Shown in pieces: positions 27,579 through 36,458 of a stretch of DNA of 40,360 nt (the first letter of the stretch is position 1; the number at the start of each line of letters is the position of its first letter). This DNA comes from Chromatiaceae bacterium. Its GTDB lineage: Bacteria > Pseudomonadota > Gammaproteobacteria > Chromatiales > Chromatiaceae. The notes under the pieces were generated by a model. The model did no database searches. It had not been told where the DNA came from and worked only from the letters and a program-made list of their open reading frames with translations. The DNA lies in NCBI GenBank assembly GCA_028277905.1, contig JANQFI010000142.1, positions 1-40,360 of the forward strand, written 5' to 3'. A program made the translations under genes and the position numbers.

Positions 27579-28564
27579 CAGATGAACCTCGTGGTGAGGC
27601 GGTCGCGCAGCTCGCGGTCGCTCAGGCCGCCAAAGGCCCGCTGTCGGCTGAACTGGTCCCTCATGCGCTTGGGGCCGCTGTCACGGGCCACCAGATTGTT
27701 GATGATCCGCTGCTCGACCTTCTCCCGCTCCCCGACGACGAAGCCCGTGTCCTCACGGTCGCGGAAGAGCAGATAGGTAGCTGCGTCCAACGTGATCCAC
27801 CGGCGCCAGTCGGGGTTCACCTGCAGGTGGTCCACATCCCCCTCTGGGCTGCCGTCAATCAGGTCGGGCAGGCTGGCCACGTACCAGATGCCGACGCCGA
27901 AGTCGTTGTTGGGCCGGTCGCTCCAGAAGAGTTGGTTGTCGCCGGTCAGGGCGTAGGTCGGCATGTTCGTGGTGGTGAACGCACGATCCTCGATGGTCCC
28001 CACGTTCAGGTCGTCGAAGCGCGTCACCTCGCAGTCGCGGGCCTTGTCCCACTTGACGATCGGGTGGTACGCCTGGCCGCTCGTGTCTGTCTCGTCTGTG
28101 GTGTAGTCCTCCAGAATCTGAACCTTTCGCACCTTCATCACCGGCGGCGCGAGCTTCAGCGTCACCGACGACGACAGGTTCATGGCGGCCGGCCCGTCCA
28201 GCGAGCCCGTCTGCGCGGCTGGGACCGTAAGCGCAGGGGTGCCGCCTGTGCTGCCGATCGCGTTGTACTTCCACCAAGCCGGGGTGGCGGTGCCGTTTGC
28301 GCCGCCCGTGGAGAAGCGCAGCGAAGGAAGGGGGAAGTTCTGCGTCTTGCCGCCCGCCGCGGTGCCCTGCACCTCGACCGGCACAAACCACGTGAACCAG
28401 TCCTCCCCCGCGGCCTTGCCCAGCACCAAGCTCTGCAGGGCCTCGATGGACCGATTGAGGATGGAATCCACCACCGCATCCGAGTGTCGGCCCTCATCGC
28501 CGATAGTCGTCACCAGCAGGTTGCGGACATCCTCTTTCAGTTCATCAAGCCCTACATGCTTCAT
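27575..28564 (-). CDS. Head-to-tail adaptor / tail tubular A-like protein (329 aa)
   Basis: ATG 28564. The N-terminal helices (LDELKEDVRNLLVTTIGD, VDSILNRSIEALQSLV) and the C-terminal helix bundle (WITLDAATYLLFRDREDTGF, EKVEQRIINNLVARDSG) are the parts that contact the portal in gp11- and SU10-type adaptors. A beta-rich insert lies between (about 60-240). Genes before it are head genes and genes after it are tail genes. The function as connector is inferred from the helix pattern and gene order. Confidence 0.74.
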   Translation of the reverse strand: MKHVGLDELKEDVRNLLVTTIGDEGRHSDAVVDSILNRSIEALQSLVLGKAAGEDWFTWFVPVEVQGTAAGGKTQNFPLPSLRFSTGGANGTATPAWWKYNAIGSTGGTPALTVPAAQTGSLDGPAAMNLSSSVTLKLAPPVMKVRKVQILEDYTTDETDTSGQAYHPIVKWDKARDCEVTRFDDLNVGTIEDRAFTTTNMPTYALTGDNQLFWSDRPNNDFGVGIWYVASLPDLIDGSPEGDVDHLQVNPDWRRWITLDAATYLLFRDREDTGFVVGEREKVEQRIINNLVARDSGPKRMRDQFSRQRAFGGLSDRELRDRLTTRFIW

Positions 28565-28566
28565 GG

Positions 28567-28785
28567 CTAGACCTCGTCGCCCTCCTCGGGCACGTCGTAG
28601 GAGTCGCCCTCAGTCATGCCGCACGCGTCCACGAAGGTGCGTAGGGCGCTCTTGAGGGTGGACGCCTTGCCGGACTTGACCGCGGAGAGGATCGCCTCGG
28701 CGAGACCGTCTAGGTCGTCGCTCTGGCTACCTCTCGCGCGGTCAGGCCCGCTATCGAGAGCTGCAATCGCTCCCGGTCCCATCAC
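28567..28785 (-). CDS. Small acidic head-region protein (72 aa)
   Basis: ATG 28785 overlaps the previous stop. The product is acidic with one helix (LAEAILSAVKSGKASTLKSA) and an acidic tail (VPEEGDEV). It lies between a decoration-type gene and the adaptor; a head-completion or assembly role is possible. No homologue is recognised. Confidence 0.62.
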   Translation of the reverse strand: MMGPGAIAALDSGPDRARGSQSDDLDGLAEAILSAVKSGKASTLKSALRTFVDACGMTEGDSYDVPEEGDEV

Positions 28786-29204
28786 TGCCCCGAGCCCTGA
28801 GCCGCCGTAGTGGCGATCTTGCCCGTGACCATGATGGAGTGTTCCGCGTTCGCCGCGATGTCTGTCAGGGCAGGCTCCGCGGCGGCGGTGTCGGCCGCCT
28901 CCTTGTGGAAGATGTCGAAGGTGCCGTTGGTCTCATCCAGCGCGCCCACGAAGAGCGCGTGCGTGCTCCCATCAGCCGCCTGCAGCTCGAGGCCTGGGGC
29001 GTTGATGAAGAACTCGCGGATGTTGACCTGCGATTGGATCGTGATGCGATACCGGCCCGTGGACACGTAGCTCGCCGTTGCTCCCTGCCCGTGCTGGTTC
29101 GCCGCCGCAATGGCGGACGAACCCTGTGGGTAGAACTTGCAGGCGAAATCGACGTGCCCCAGCGAGAGCTGTCGGGCCGGATAGTCAAGGTGTCCAGCGC
29201 CCAT
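28782..29204 (-). CDS. Head decoration-like protein (140 aa)
   Basis: It directly follows the major capsid gene. The sequence is beta-rich with alternating strands (HVDFACKFYPQGSSAIAAAN, YRITIQSQVNIREFFINAPG, THALFVGALDETNGTFDIFH) and ends in an Ala/Thr-rich tail. Small beta-sandwich proteins in this position usually decorate or stabilise the capsid. The assignment is by position and strand pattern. Confidence 0.64.
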   Translation of the reverse strand: MGAGHLDYPARQLSLGHVDFACKFYPQGSSAIAAANQHGQGATASYVSTGRYRITIQSQVNIREFFINAPGLELQAADGSTHALFVGALDETNGTFDIFHKEAADTAAAEPALTDIAANAEHSIMVTGKIATTAAQGSGQ

Positions 29205-29207
29205 GGC

Positions 29208-30437
29208 TTACACCTCGGTCGCGGTGACAGCGGAGCGCATGATGCTCCACGGTGCGGGCGTCAGGAACTGGTGACGGGCCACCAGACGACACTCGTAATC
29301 GTCCGTGGTCGCACCGCGCATCCACTCAAGACCGTCCTCGGTGATCTTGCGCGGGGCGTCGCCCAGCGTGTACCAGCCGAGGTTGTCGAAGTTCAGGCCC
29401 CAGAGCACCGACTGCTGACAGTCCGCGTCCTGAACCAGAACCTTCTCGCCGACGCCCGAGATGGACACGGCCAGGCCCTTGAACCCGATGCCGTTGTACT
29501 CAGACTCGATGTCCACGTCGCGACACTGGCGGGTGGACTGCAGGGCCGTGGCGACATCCCCGAAGAAATCGGGGTGGCACACGTACATGTCGTGCTCGAC
29601 GTTGTCGCGGCTCATGCGCTGCGCGATGCGGATGAACAGCTCGCTGGGCGAGTAGCTCGTTCCGTTCTGGAAGCGCATCCCGCCGAGCTCGACGGGAGCG
29701 ACGGAGCGGTTGACCCCAAAGTGCGTGGTCGCACCCGGGGCGCTCGAAGGACACCAGGCATCCAGCCCGCTGGCCTTCGCTCCGAAGTCATCCTCGATGA
29801 AGACGTAGTCGTTGTTCGTGAGACCGGTGATGGTCCCGCTGAACTCGTACGTCCCTGCATCGCGGTCGACCTCGGTCACCGTGTGGGTGCCGGAGCGAAC
29901 CGAGCCGGAGGTGCCATCTGCCGTACTGGCCTCGATGACGTCGCCGATCTCGATGAATCGGATGTCGCTCAGGGTGACCATGGTGGCGGTCGTGCCGCTG
30001 AACGTGATCCGGCCGCGCGCCCCGCCGCTGTTGCGGAACAGGTTGTGCGCCAGGTCATCGCCCATCTTCTCGAAGCCCGACTTGGACTCCTGATCGAGAT
30101 GGTTGATGAACATGCCCTCGCTCGCGCCATGCTTCGCGAGGTCCATCGCCATGCCGTCCACGCCCACGGTGCCGTAGTTGCTGACCAGCGTGACGTCGAA
30201 GGCGTCGTAGCCGGAGGCCGTGCGGTTGGTCTGCGCGGTGGCAAGGACCGGCGAGCGGCCTCCGCCGCGCTTGTACTGCACGGGCACGTGGACGTAGCGT
30301 CCGGTGAAGTCGTAATGCGAGGCGTCCCGCATCATGGCGAGGGTGACGTGCCGCTTGAAGAGATACTCGTCGACGAGGTCGTCGGTGAGTAGCTCGTTGA
30401 GCACGTCAACGATTTCGGTTCTGGTGAGATTTGCCAT
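29208..30437 (-). CDS. Major capsid protein
   Basis: 409 residues, just after the scaffold. It begins ANLTRTEIVDVLNELLTDDL with a helical N-arm, then VHVPVQYKRGGGRSPVL, an E-loop-like stretch. A long helix follows (FINHLDQESKSGFEKMGDDL), with a beta-rich insertion at about 135-235 and a C-terminal region including VCHPDFFGDVATALQST and DYECRLVARHQFLTPAP. The length and position fit an HK97-fold coat protein of a short-tailed phage. The fold family is inferred, as no short signature motif defines it. Confidence 0.82.
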   Translation of the reverse strand: MANLTRTEIVDVLNELLTDDLVDEYLFKRHVTLAMMRDASHYDFTGRYVHVPVQYKRGGGRSPVLATAQTNRTASGYDAFDVTLVSNYGTVGVDGMAMDLAKHGASEGMFINHLDQESKSGFEKMGDDLAHNLFRNSGGARGRITFSGTTATMVTLSDIRFIEIGDVIEASTADGTSGSVRSGTHTVTEVDRDAGTYEFSGTITGLTNNDYVFIEDDFGAKASGLDAWCPSSAPGATTHFGVNRSVAPVELGGMRFQNGTSYSPSELFIRIAQRMSRDNVEHDMYVCHPDFFGDVATALQSTRQCRDVDIESEYNGIGFKGLAVSISGVGEKVLVQDADCQQSVLWGLNFDNLGWYTLGDAPRKITEDGLEWMRGATTDDYECRLVARHQFLTPAPWSIMRSAVTATEV

Positions 30438-30474
30438 TTCTGCCTACTTCCGGCAGAGCGGCGCGCTTTCTGGT

Positions 30475-31587
30475 TTAGCTGTTCCGCGTCGCTCGGAGCC
30501 GTTCCGTGGCTCGGGCGATGCGGTCCGCTTTCGTCTGTCGACGTTGCGAAAAACTCGTAGCGCTCGAGGCCTGGGATGGGGTCACTTGCCGGGCACCATT
30601 GCCTCGGCCCTTTCCCCGGCTCGCTGCGGGCTTGTCTGATGGCGCTTGTGGTTCGGATGATGGGGCCGGCTGCTCCTGCTCTCCGACGAAGAACGTGCGG
30701 AGTTCTGCGAACAGCTCGGGATCGGCCTTGGCGAGATCGCGCACCTTGTTGTGACGCAAGAGTGACTTGGTGCCGCTAACGATCTCGGACGCAACCTGGT
30801 CCATCACATCTGACAGCTGGGGCGCGTAGCCCTGCTGCTTTTCGAGCGCGTAGTAGCGCTCCGCCACCAGAGACTGGCGGCCAAACTCGTTGATCACACC
30901 CCACTGATCCTTGCCTTCGGCCTCGGAGGTGATGTGCTTGATGTCCCGCTGGTGGGCCTCGCGTAGCTCGCGCTGCTTGTCGGCCTCCTTGCTCTGGGCT
31001 CGCCACTCGCGCAGCTCGTCCACCTCAGCGCGCAGGGCCTTCATTTCGGGCGACTCCGGCTGTTGAGGGGTCAGGTCGTCACCGCGGCCCAGGGCGTGGT
31101 TGGTCCACGTGCCGAGGTCGAGCCCTGCAGCCTTGGCCGCCTCGATCTTGGCCTCGAGGTTGTCGCCCTCCCACACGCTGCCCTTGGCCTTGAGCTGCTC
31201 CTCGAGCTGGCGCTTGGCGGCCTCTTCCTCGCGGAACTTGCGCTCATAGGCGCGCGACTGGTTGCGCAGCTGAGCGATCTTGACGTTCAGTGCGTCGAGG
31301 TCGGGCATGGTGTCGCCACCGTCTGTGGGAGGCGCTGCGGGTGGGTCAGCGGGCGCGGTCTGCTGCGGGGGCGCAGCGGCCGGCGGCTCGCCCTGAGGCT
31401 CGGGTGCAGGGGGCTCAGCCGGGGCCGGGGGCGCCTCGGGGGCAGCGGCGCTCGCGGCGCGGGCCGAGGGGCGTCGAGCGGACGCGCGCGCCTTCGCCTT
31501 CTCCTTGAGACTGTCGACGGCGGAAGGCTTGGCGGCGGGCTCGGCTGGCTGGCCGGGCATCTCGGTGGCTGAGGTGACCATGGTCAT
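30475..31587 (-). CDS. Scaffolding protein
   Basis: ATG 31587 overlaps the portal stop as ATGA. The first 90 residues are disordered and rich in Pro, Ala and Glu, then a coiled coil runs from about 95 to 140 (VKIAQLRNQSRAYERKFREE) and further helices to 290. The basic C-terminus (QTKADRIARATERLRATRNS) resembles the coat-binding end of P22-type scaffolds. The position between portal and coat is the canonical place. It would guide procapsid assembly and then leave. Confidence 0.8.
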   Translation of the reverse strand: MTMVTSATEMPGQPAEPAAKPSAVDSLKEKAKARASARRPSARAASAAAPEAPPAPAEPPAPEPQGEPPAAAPPQQTAPADPPAAPPTDGGDTMPDLDALNVKIAQLRNQSRAYERKFREEEAAKRQLEEQLKAKGSVWEGDNLEAKIEAAKAAGLDLGTWTNHALGRGDDLTPQQPESPEMKALRAEVDELREWRAQSKEADKQRELREAHQRDIKHITSEAEGKDQWGVINEFGRQSLVAERYYALEKQQGYAPQLSDVMDQVASEIVSGTKSLLRHNKVRDLAKADPELFAELRTFFVGEQEQPAPSSEPQAPSDKPAASRGKGRGNGARQVTPSQASSATSFSQRRQTKADRIARATERLRATRNS

Positions 31588-33497
31588 GCTGCGACGACTC
31601 CTTGACCCGGCTGCGCGGCGACGGGTCCCTGGGGTATCTGTTGCGCGGCCCCGGGAACGCCCGGGGGAACTTGCTGGGGCACGCCCTGCGGGGCGCCCTG
31701 CGGCTGCTGCGCCATGGTCACCAGGGCCTGGGCGCTGGTCATGTACCGCTGCACCGTCTCGAGGATGTCGTCGGGGGCGCGGTCGGTACGCAGCTGCAGG
31801 TACGAGGCGCGGCTGATGTCGATGGCCACCGCCGGATCGATCATCGGCACGGGCATGACCTCGAAGTTGCCGTCGATGATGTCCTCGATGTCGTTCATGA
31901 CGGCGTCGTAGTCGGCGAACTCGAACCGCAGTTGCTCGTCGATGTCCGGGAAGTCCATGAGCTGCTGGGCGCTCAGGCGGGACATGAAGCCGGTGCCGAT
32001 CCAGTCCTTAACCAGCCCCCACTTGCCGCGGGGCGTGTTGGGCAGGGAGCTGATCGGGAAGGTGCGGGTGTAGAGCTTGCCCGCGTCCTTCGTGACCTCG
32101 CTCCACCTGACCTCGCGCACGAACTCAGAGCGCCCACGCCGGTACTTGGCGGGCAGCGGGATGTCGTGACCGTCCTCGGTGTTGCGGTCGTTGAGGATCT
32201 CAAACACGCGCGTGAGGCGCATGTGCCCGATCTCCCACTGCTGGGCGTGCGGGGCGTGGCGGCGGCTCTGGATGTCGTCGTGGGCAATCTGCGCCGCGCC
32301 CGAGTTGAGCCCCGGGGGCTTGTTGCCCTCGGCCTGCAGCGTGCTGTACCCGGTCGCGCTGAACACTTCCTCGCGGATGGAGTCGCGCTCCTGGAACCAG
32401 GACGGATGCACGGCTGCCATGGGAACGAGCTCGGGCCGGCCGTGTCGCTCGTCGAACTCGAGGCCCGTGCCCATCTCGTTGGACAGCTCGCGCTCGTCCA
32501 CCTCAGCACCGCGGGGCAGCAGCCACTTCAGCGTGGAGCCCAGGCGGCTGGCGGCCTCGGTCTGCTCACCCAGGCGGTTGAGGCGGCGGGAGGCGGCCCG
32601 ACACTGCTCAGCCAGGGCCTTGCCGTAGAAGCTGCAGGGGTCGTCCTGGTAGCGGAAGTAGGCGTGCGGCTGGATGTCCTCGGTGTACGGGTCCACCGTC
32701 AGCGCCCCGCCGGACACGCTGATCATGCGCTTGCCGTCCTCGGACGCCTCCTGGTCGCCGTACGCGGCCCGGCTGGGCAGGTGCACCGACTCGAGCACCA
32801 GGACCTGATCGGCCGTGGTGTCTGCGTCGAGCAGCATGTCCAGATCAAAGCCCGACTGCTCGGGGGCGTCGGCCTGGTTGATCAGCGCGCACGCTTCGGG
32901 GTCGTCCTCGAAGTCCGCGAGCAGCACGCCCCGGTCGACACAGCTGAGGTAGTACGTGCTGCGGGCCTCCTGGCCGCGCAGGCCCTCCCGCGGGTCCACC
33001 AGGTAGCGCAGCGGGTCCGCCAGGGACGCGCGTACCTCGTGGGAGGCGGGGTCGATGTACGGGACCAGGATCCCGATGCCGCACACCGCGCCGTCCTCGA
33101 ACCACTGGTGTCGCAGGGCATCGATGTTCGCGATGTCGAACTGTCCGTCGATGATGCGGGCGCGCAGCTTGGCCCGCTGCTTGAGCTCCCAGCCGCCGTC
33201 CGAGGTCGTGAACATGGGCCGGGGCTTGGCCGCCGCGATCAGGCTGCGGGCGGTGTCGACGATGCTGCGCGTGATGTTGTAGCTGGGCTGCTGGTCCGCG
33301 GCGTAGGAGCCCCCACGCAGGTCGTAGCGGCCCGCGTAGATGCGCATGTGCTGGAGCATCTCCCGGCGGCGCGGATGCAGCTTGCGCGCGATCTCCCGGG
33401 CCGTGAGCATGGCGGCCTTCCCCGCCTCCTTGGTGTGCTTCTCGTCGAAGGACCACCACGGATGGATGGTCTTGCCGCGGCGGGAGCGCTTGGCCAT
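31584..33497 (-). CDS. Portal protein
   Basis: 637 residues from ATG 33497, a usual size for short-tailed phage portals. Typical elements are RRREMLQHMRIYAGRYDLRG near the start, then SYNITRSIVDTARSLIAAAK, the clip/stem region around 270-330 (AEQCRAASRRLNRLGEQTEA) and the helix-rich wing and crown after that. The C-terminal 45 residues are Gln/Pro-rich low complexity. It would form the dodecameric ring at one capsid vertex and bind the large terminase, whose gene lies just upstream. Confidence 0.88.
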   Translation of the reverse strand: MAKRSRRGKTIHPWWSFDEKHTKEAGKAAMLTAREIARKLHPRRREMLQHMRIYAGRYDLRGGSYAADQQPSYNITRSIVDTARSLIAAAKPRPMFTTSDGGWELKQRAKLRARIIDGQFDIANIDALRHQWFEDGAVCGIGILVPYIDPASHEVRASLADPLRYLVDPREGLRGQEARSTYYLSCVDRGVLLADFEDDPEACALINQADAPEQSGFDLDMLLDADTTADQVLVLESVHLPSRAAYGDQEASEDGKRMISVSGGALTVDPYTEDIQPHAYFRYQDDPCSFYGKALAEQCRAASRRLNRLGEQTEAASRLGSTLKWLLPRGAEVDERELSNEMGTGLEFDERHGRPELVPMAAVHPSWFQERDSIREEVFSATGYSTLQAEGNKPPGLNSGAAQIAHDDIQSRRHAPHAQQWEIGHMRLTRVFEILNDRNTEDGHDIPLPAKYRRGRSEFVREVRWSEVTKDAGKLYTRTFPISSLPNTPRGKWGLVKDWIGTGFMSRLSAQQLMDFPDIDEQLRFEFADYDAVMNDIEDIIDGNFEVMPVPMIDPAVAIDISRASYLQLRTDRAPDDILETVQRYMTSAQALVTMAQQPQGAPQGVPQQVPPGVPGAAQQIPQGPVAAQPGQGVVAA

Positions 33498-33757
33498 CAG
33501 ACGGCCTTACCCATGCGCATGCCGGGGATCTCTTCGAGGCGCCGGGCCTGATCCTCGAGGTCCGCGAGGCGCTTGCGGTCGCGCGCGGACAGAGGGCGCT
33601 CCGCCTTGCCCTTGGCGCCAGCCGGGGCCGCCAGCTCGACGACCACGCCACCCTCGGCGGTGATCTCGACGTGGGTGGCGCCGAGCTTCTGCAGCTCACG
33701 CACTGCCTCTACGGCGGCGGCTAGGCTATCGGTCGTACCACTTTTGGCGCTTGGCAT
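33497..33757 (-). CDS. Small protein between terminase and portal (86 aa)
   Basis: ATG 33757 lies 32 bp inside the end of the large terminase gene, and the stop overlaps the portal start. It has a helix (LAAAVEAVRELQKLGATHVE), a beta hairpin (ITAEGGVVVELAAP) and a charged helix (LADLEDQARRLEEI). Small genes here occur in many podovirus genomes without known function. Confidence 0.66.
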   Translation of the reverse strand: MPSAKSGTTDSLAAAVEAVRELQKLGATHVEITAEGGVVVELAAPAGAKGKAERPLSARDRKRLADLEDQARRLEEIPGMRMGKAV

Positions 33758-35123
33758 TCAGGGCCTCACGGTCAAGACGGCGCTCGATGCGCTCTTGCTG
33801 TGAAACCCTCGACGCGGGTGGCTTACGCTGAATGTGGATTCCGTCCCGGTGATGCCTGAACGCGTACAGGCCGGCCATGGCGGAATCGTTGGGGTGGTTG
33901 GGATCCGGCTCTAGCCGTTTCTCATCCCACGGCAAAGACGATACCTCATCCACCCAGCTCGCACAATCTGGGCCGTACACGAGCAGCTCCTGTGTGCTCA
34001 GGGCGTCGTTGAAGATGTCGATCCACCCGCGCTTGTCTTTCTTCTCCGCGGGCTTCATCACGATCGGCGCGAGCTTGAGACGGTTCCACGCCTCGACGTA
34101 CGGCGCTCCCAGCCCGTGCGCGTCGCCTATCAGCTGGACAACATTAAACTTTCGCACCCACTCGGCGGTGATGGCACTCGCATCGTCGAGCAGTAGCCCG
34201 GCGGCTGCGTGCGTCTTGACCATGTAGGTGATGGGCGCACGTTCGCGCGGGTCGTTGCCCAGCAGACACCATGCGGTCTCGTGGCGAAGACCGAAGTCGA
34301 CGGCCAAGGTGAACTGCCACAGCTTGGGGTCGAAGGTGTCGGGGAGGCGATCTACTAGGACGTCGCTGCTGTACCGGAAGCACAGTCGCTCCGAGTCGTC
34401 CACGAACAGGCCGAGGTACTCGCGCCGGTAAGTGGCGTTGGTCTCGTCCCACTTGTGGCGCTTGCGGACGTTGGCCAGGTACCCGACCGGGTCGGGGTAA
34501 TGCTCGTTGTCACGGACATCCCAGTGGTGCACCTCCCACTCGCCCTGCTCGTCGCCGTCGCAGATCTCGAACCAGGCGCCCTGTCGCGTGTAGGACGGTG
34601 TGCCCCACAGGAAGCACCGACCGCCGCCGGGGTAGTGGCGCCACTCGCCCAGCATGGGCTCGATGACGTCGTTGACCAGCATGTGCAGGCGCTGGGCGTA
34701 GCTGGCGACCTCGTCAAAGTGGGCCTCGAGAATGGAGAAGCCGCGCAGCAGCGCCACCGCGCCGTTGTCTTTGAGGCCCCACAGGCGGATGACGGGCCCC
34801 CAGGGCGAGCGGATCCAGCCCTCCTGGGCGTGGTAGCTCCAGCCCGGCCGACCCTTCACGAGCTCCATGAGCGGCCACCAGTACAGCGCCTTGGCCTTCT
34901 TGAGCGTCTCCGCCCCGAGGACGATGTCGCCCCCGGGAGCTCGTGTACAGGCCCACACCGCCATCCGCGGAATCGCCCAGCTCTTGCCCGCGCGGCGGCC
35001 CGGGTGACAGGCGACGAACTGGGCCCGGGAGAAGGCCACCCGCTTCTGACGGGCGGTCATCCCCTCGACGCACTCGACGAAAAACTCGTCCCGGTACGCC
35101 TGCAGTACCGCCGCGGCGCCCAT
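33726..35123 (-). CDS. terL: Terminase large subunit
   Basis: Start ATG 35123 gives 465 residues; an upstream extension would overlap the previous gene in an implausible frame. The ATPase Walker A is GRRAGKS at 42-48, Walker B ILEAHFDE at 131-138, and the coupling motif LWGTPS at 172-177. The nuclease domain shows acidic residues at Asp276 (LAVDFG), Asp334 (LIGDAHG) and Asp413 (HPNDSAMAGLYAF). It is a complete packaging motor with an endonuclease. It follows the small terminase by three genes. Confidence 0.94.
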   Translation of the reverse strand: MGAAAVLQAYRDEFFVECVEGMTARQKRVAFSRAQFVACHPGRRAGKSWAIPRMAVWACTRAPGGDIVLGAETLKKAKALYWWPLMELVKGRPGWSYHAQEGWIRSPWGPVIRLWGLKDNGAVALLRGFSILEAHFDEVASYAQRLHMLVNDVIEPMLGEWRHYPGGGRCFLWGTPSYTRQGAWFEICDGDEQGEWEVHHWDVRDNEHYPDPVGYLANVRKRHKWDETNATYRREYLGLFVDDSERLCFRYSSDVLVDRLPDTFDPKLWQFTLAVDFGLRHETAWCLLGNDPRERAPITYMVKTHAAAGLLLDDASAITAEWVRKFNVVQLIGDAHGLGAPYVEAWNRLKLAPIVMKPAEKKDKRGWIDIFNDALSTQELLVYGPDCASWVDEVSSLPWDEKRLEPDPNHPNDSAMAGLYAFRHHRDGIHIQRKPPASRVSQQERIERRLDREALNAKRQKWYDR

Positions 35124-35125
35124 CG

Positions 35126-35584
35126 CTACCCGAAAACCGCCCCGCGCGCGTACATCCGCACCATCTCCCGATCCACCTGTTCGAGCTTGATGGTGCTCGC
35201 CCGCAGCCGAGCCTTGTCCCCGGGCACACCCAGATTGAGCAGGGAGTCCAGGTAGGCGTTGCACAGACGGCGCTCCAGGGCCCGCTCAGTCTTGGCAGTG
35301 ACCGTGAACGCGGGAACCGACTCGTGCATGCCCCTTAGCGCAATGGCGTGCCAGACCACGTGCACGGCCCCCTGGTGGTCCTTGTGGACCTCGCTGCGGG
35401 TCGCATAGTAGATAGTCTCGCCCTGCACGTCTGACGCACGAGGCCGGCCGGGGTCATCCTCGGATGCCTCCTTGAGCATGCCCATGATCTTGCGGGCGCG
35501 CTCGGCCAGGTCGCCCCGGCCGTGGGTGATGACCGAGCCGTCAGCCACCTCAGTGGTGTCGGGCGTGGCGTCGTCCTCGCTCAC
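35126..35584 (-). CDS. Hypothetical packaging-region protein (152 aa)
   Basis: ATG 35584 overlaps the previous stop, and the gene ends two bases before the terminase start. It has an acidic N-terminus, then a strand-rich centre (GETIYYATRSEVHKDHQGAV, VWHAIALRGMHESVPAFTVT) and a helical end (ALERRLCNAYLDSLLNLGVP). The gene is kept between the terminase genes, so a packaging or head role is possible. No family is recognised. Confidence 0.66.
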   Translation of the reverse strand: MSEDDATPDTTEVADGSVITHGRGDLAERARKIMGMLKEASEDDPGRPRASDVQGETIYYATRSEVHKDHQGAVHVVWHAIALRGMHESVPAFTVTAKTERALERRLCNAYLDSLLNLGVPGDKARLRASTIKLEQVDREMVRMYARGAVFG

Positions 35585-35967
35585 CCCGGGACCTCCGTCT
35601 GCGCCAACGCGTACGCCTTGAGTTCGGCGGGCATCTGCAGCGGCAAGCGGAAGGAGACGTTGTGCAGCGGCACCACAGCCCAGCGAATGATCGGCTCACG
35701 CCCAGCCCCGCGCGGTGGCAGGATCGCGATCATTACGATGTCATCCCCCCGCTCTTCCAGCACCGTACACACCCCCCGCCCAGCTCGCCGGCCCGGGTTT
35801 TCGCTCAGAGCCCAAGACGCGGAGATCGCGATGCCCTCCAGCTCGATGGGCGCCCTGAACACTACCCGCGACAGCGGGATACCGGCCGACGCGGGGGGCG
35901 GCTCCGGTGTGGGCTTCGCGGGCTCCTGCGGCTTCGCTGCCTTGGTCGTGCGCTTCTTGCTGCTCAT
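35581..35967 (-). CDS. Hypothetical protein in the terminase cluster (128 aa)
   Basis: ATG 35967 has GAGGAG just upstream and overlaps the GNAT stop as ATGA. It starts with a Lys/Pro-rich disordered segment (SSKKRTTKAAKPQEPAKP), followed by a beta-rich domain (IPLSRVVFRAPIELEGIAIS, DDIVMIAILPPRG, VVPLHNVSFRLPL). No family is recognised. Confidence 0.66.
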   Translation of the reverse strand: MSSKKRTTKAAKPQEPAKPTPEPPPASAGIPLSRVVFRAPIELEGIAISASWALSENPGRRAGRGVCTVLEERGDDIVMIAILPPRGAGREPIIRWAVVPLHNVSFRLPLQMPAELKAYALAQTEVPG

Positions 35968-36458
35968 GTCATCTCCTCGTGATTGCGGGCGCTGAGCCAC
36001 CTCGGCTCGTAGCGCCAGCCCATCCGCCGTGTGAACGTCCAGAACGGCGGTTGCTCATGAGTCACGGACACCGTGTCCGCGCTCGTCCTGTTCAGGCGCG
36101 TCAGCAGCGCCTCAATGAGCTCGCCGCCAAGGCCCTCTTCCCGGTCCCGTGGCTTGACGAACACGTAGTGCAGCGCGATGCGCTCAGGGCCCACGCGCTC
36201 ACCCACGACGAACCCCATCAGCAGCCCGTCGTCTTCGAGCACGATGGTGACCGCGCGCCCGATCAAGTCCGCGATGATGGCCCGCTGGTAGGCGTAGTAG
36301 AGATCCGGCGGCAGCCCCGGAACCTCCGAGCGCTCCCCACATGCAATGCACGTCATGCGCGGCGTAAACGCTACGTGGGGCGTGTCCGCGTAGCTCTGTA
36401 GCCAGGAGCCATAAACAAAGCGCTCGTGCGCCTCGGCGTTGTAGGGAACCACCTTCAT
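35964..36458 (-). CDS. GNAT-type acetyltransferase with a Cys pair
   Basis: 164 residues. The acetyl-CoA motif A is visible as YVFVKPRDREEGLGGELIEA, preceded by the strand ERIALHYVF and followed by a helix and DTVSVTHEQPPFWTFTRRMG, where the final strand and helix of the fold should be. An unusual CIAC pair sits near residue 38 in an inserted segment. GNAT-like genes between small and large terminase are known from other phages with no settled target. The substrate could be a virion or host protein. Confidence 0.75.
   Translation of the reverse strand: MKVVPYNAEAHERFVYGSWLQSYADTPHVAFTPRMTCIACGERSEVPGLPPDLYYAYQRAIIADLIGRAVTIVLEDDGLLMGFVVGERVGPERIALHYVFVKPRDREEGLGGELIEALLTRLNRTSADTVSVTHEQPPFWTFTRRMGWRYEPRWLSARNHEEMT

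Noticed and set aside
30438-30474. Inverted repeat TCTGCC/GGCAGA between scaffold and capsid genes
   Set aside because: Only 6 bp and no T run; it may affect translation but cannot be called.
31602-33551. Long rightward open frame (649 codons) opposite the portal gene
   Set aside because: It is a GC-rich antisense shadow; the leftward frame has clear portal features and coupled start and stop overlaps. Other long rightward frames at 19426, 21226, 24658 and 28839 were rejected for the same reason.
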